The position numbers and the translations under genes are program-made. Under the pieces are notes generated by a model. The model saw nothing but the letters and a program-made list of their open reading frames with translations. It did not search any database and was not told the DNA's origin. 64,000 bases of DNA, from NCBI GenBank assembly GCA_947371915.1, contig CANBRM010000003.1, positions 1 through 64,000 on the forward strand, given 5' to 3'. Of this stretch, positions 59,251 through 64,000 are shown in pieces. This DNA is from Comamonadaceae bacterium. Lineage in GTDB: Bacteria; Pseudomonadota; Gammaproteobacteria; Burkholderiales; Burkholderiaceae_C. Each line of letters begins with the position of its first letter. Positions within the stretch are counted from its first letter, which is position 1.

Positions 59251-60321
59251 TCAAGCTTGGCGCGGCATACACGCACGACACAGGCGCAAGGCCAAACGGT
59301 GCAAGGCCTGCCAGTTATCGGTCGGCCAATCGGCCACTTTGAGGCCTTTGACAATGCCATCGACTTGGTGAGCCGATTGCAATAATTTCTCCAGCATGCC
59401 CACGCTCAAGCGCGGCAGCACACGTTCAAACAAACGCTCACGCGGGCCCCAAATGCGTTGCTCGCGCAGCGCCATGGGCAAGGCTTTGCCTGCAGCCACC
59501 GCGTCTTTGACACGCTTCAAAGCACGAATTTCTTCAGCCAGCGTGTAGTGCACCAGCACCTCGGCTTCGCCCTCGGCCTTGAGGCCATCGAGCATGCGCT
59601 GCACACGCAAGGGCTGGCCACTGAGCACGGCCTCGGAGAGCTTGAACACGTCATAGCGGGCCACATTCAGCACCGCGCGCTCCACCTGCTCAAAGCTCAA
59701 CTCCCCAGTGGGGTAAAGCAAGCCGAGTTTTTGAATTTCTTGATGTGCCGCCAACAAATTGCCTTCCACCCGATCGGCAAAAAACTGCAAGGTGTGTTGG
59801 CCCGCTTCGCCTTCGCTCACGCGCTGCTGTTGCGCGCCCAAGCGATGCGCAATCCAAGTGGGTAAGGTGTGGCGCTCAATCGGGTCAATTTGCACGCTGA
59901 TGCCGTTGTTCTCCAAGGCGGTAAACCACGCGGAGCTTTTGGTGGCTTTGTCCAAGCGCGGCAGCAAAACCACCGTCAGGGTGCTGTCATTGCCCACCGC
60001 CAATTCCGCGATGTTTTGTAACGCCACGCTGCCATCTTTACCGGGCTTGCCCGAGGGGATGCGGATTTCAATCAACTGCTTGTCGGCAAACAAACTCATG
60101 GAGCCACCGGCCGCCAACACCTCGCCCCAGTCGAAGTGCGCACCCGCCACCGTGAACACGCTGCGCTCGGTGAAGCCTTGTGCACGCGCGGTGACACGAA
60201 GCGCATCCAAGGCTTCTTGCTGCAACAAAGGCTCATCGCCATGGAAGGTGTAGAGGCTGCGCAGGCCTTTAGACGCCTGCGTCTGCAGGTGCTGGCTGAA
60301 TTGCGAGGCGGCGACTTGCAT
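59251..60321 (-). CDS. holA: DNA polymerase III subunit delta
   Basis: [15 protein letters not shown]...; holA-lptE-leuS synteny. Confidence 0.95.
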   Translation of the reverse strand: MQVAASQFSQHLQTQASKGLRSLYTFHGDEPLLQQEALDALRVTARAQGFTERSVFTVAGAHFDWGEVLAAGGSMSLFADKQLIEIRIPSGKPGKDGSVALQNIAELAVGNDSTLTVVLLPRLDKATKSSAWFTALENNGISVQIDPIERHTLPTWIAHRLGAQQQRVSEGEAGQHTLQFFADRVEGNLLAAHQEIQKLGLLYPTGELSFEQVERAVLNVARYDVFKLSEAVLSGQPLRVQRMLDGLKAEGEAEVLVHYTLAEEIRALKRVKDAVAAGKALPMALREQRIWGPRERLFERVLPRLSVGMLEKLLQSAHQVDGIVKGLKVADWPTDNWQALHRLALRLCRACMPRQA

Positions 60322-60323
60322 GG

Positions 60324-60830
60324 TCAGAGCTGACGAATGGCTGCCAGACGCCGCTGAATTTGCTGCACCAAGTCGTTTTCCATGTCGCGGTACAACAAGC
60401 CTTCTTCCGACTCTTTGGACAAGGCACCGGTTTCGTTGAAGTTGATGTCGCGGGTGAGCACCAATTCGGTGTCGGGAATCAACTCTTTGCCCCTCTGCGT
60501 ACGCACGCGAAAGCGGTAGCGCAGGCGCAATTGGAATTCACGAATCGCACCTGTGGAGGTGCGGCCCACCACCACTTTTTCACGCAACTCCATCAGCTGA
60601 TCAAAGATGACTTGGGCGCGTTCGATTTGCTTTGAATCGGTGATGACTTCCACTTGGCCCGTGGCAGCCAAACTGCGATGCAGCTTGATGCCTAAAGGCG
60701 ACACCACAGGCACACTGCTGAAGAGGGTGCTGAACGCGTAGTTCGGCGCCTTGCGCAACTCAAAGCCGCAGCCTGCCAGCCCAACAGCGAGGCCAGAGAA
60801 AATCAACAGGGCACGGCGTGTGGTGGACAT
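60324..60830 (-). CDS. lptE: LPS-assembly lipoprotein LptE
   Basis: Lipobox LAGCGFELR, located between leuS and holA. Confidence 0.94.
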   Translation of the reverse strand: MSTTRRALLIFSGLAVGLAGCGFELRKAPNYAFSTLFSSVPVVSPLGIKLHRSLAATGQVEVITDSKQIERAQVIFDQLMELREKVVVGRTSTGAIREFQLRLRYRFRVRTQRGKELIPDTELVLTRDINFNETGALSKESEEGLLYRDMENDLVQQIQRRLAAIRQL

Positions 60831-60838
60831 GGCAGCTC

Positions 60839-63574
<2,736 letters not shown>

Positions 63575-63604
63575 TCACGGTCAAAGGCGGGGAATGGGGT
63601 GATT

Positions 63605-64000
63605 TTAGAGCTTTCGAGGGCGGCCAACGCCTGCGGGCTCGGTCATAAAGCCGATGCGGTTCATGCCCACTTGCTGGGCCAAGCCCATGACTTCGACCAC
63701 GCGGCCATAGGGCACCCGTTCATCTGCACGCAGCTGCACTTCCGGCAATGCGTCTGCGCCTTGCCCCGTGGCTTGTGCAGCACGTTGAGCCAAAACTTCT
63801 TTTAACGCGTCCAGAGAAACGGCTTGGTCATCCAAAAACACATCGCCTTTGGCATTGATCGCGACATTCACCGATTGCGGCGGCGCGCTGCTGGCTTGGG
63901 CGCTTTTATTTTTGGGCAAATCAAGCTTCAAGGCACTGACCATCAGGGGGGCGGTGATGATGAAAATCACCAACAGCACCATCATCACGTCGACCAAAGG
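63605..64000 (-). CDS. ExbD/TolR family biopolymer transport protein (5' end truncated by window)
   Basis: PLVDVMMVLLVIFIITAPLM; frame open to the window edge. Confidence 0.93.
   Translation of the reverse strand, partial: PLVDVMMVLLVIFIITAPLMVSALKLDLPKNKSAQASSAPPQSVNVAINAKGDVFLDDQAVSLDALKEVLAQRAAQATGQGADALPEVQLRADERVPYGRVVEVMGLAQQVGMNRIGFMTEPAGVGRPRKL

Overview
The window looks like a betaproteobacterial (Burkholderiales/Comamonadaceae-like) chromosome with three parts. (1) About 1-10.7 kb is an AT-richer, decayed accessory region. It holds the 3' end of a large unknown gene, remnants of an SF1 helicase, an IS3 transposase and an IS21 istB gene, an intact PrlF-YhaV toxin-antitoxin pair with a perfect operator-like palindrome, an XRE-STAND-TPR regulator, an excisionase-type HTH protein and several small orphan genes including an Rmf/CrpP-like one. 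(2) About 10.7-29.7 kb is the most interesting region: a compact PQQ/alcohol-oxidation locus. It encodes an ExaA/PedH-type PQQ alcohol dehydrogenase with a WDFD (lanthanide-type) signature, c-type cytochromes including a PedF type, a quinoprotein-associated substrate-binding protein, a Sel1 protein, a NosR-like membrane flavo/Fe-S protein with a flavinylation-like motif and its partner ApbE, a PqqU/YncD-type TonB receptor, a YVTN beta-propeller, cytochrome b561, a NarL-type two-component system, a second TonB receptor and an AcoR-type sigma-54 activator. I found sigma-54 -24/-12-like elements with exact GG-N10-GC spacing upstream of four operons here, plus a shared 17-bp dyad upstream of two. 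No pqqA-E genes are visible, so I propose a sigma-54-controlled, PQQ-scavenging alcohol oxidation module. (3) About 29.7-64 kb is mostly housekeeping (rpe, apaG, thiL, pgpA, pncC, rpoN-lptB-lptA, dsbA, argS, glcB, gshA-kup-gshB, proA, holA, lptE, leuS, exbD), with one notable protein: a photolyase-like protein with apparently swapped domain order.
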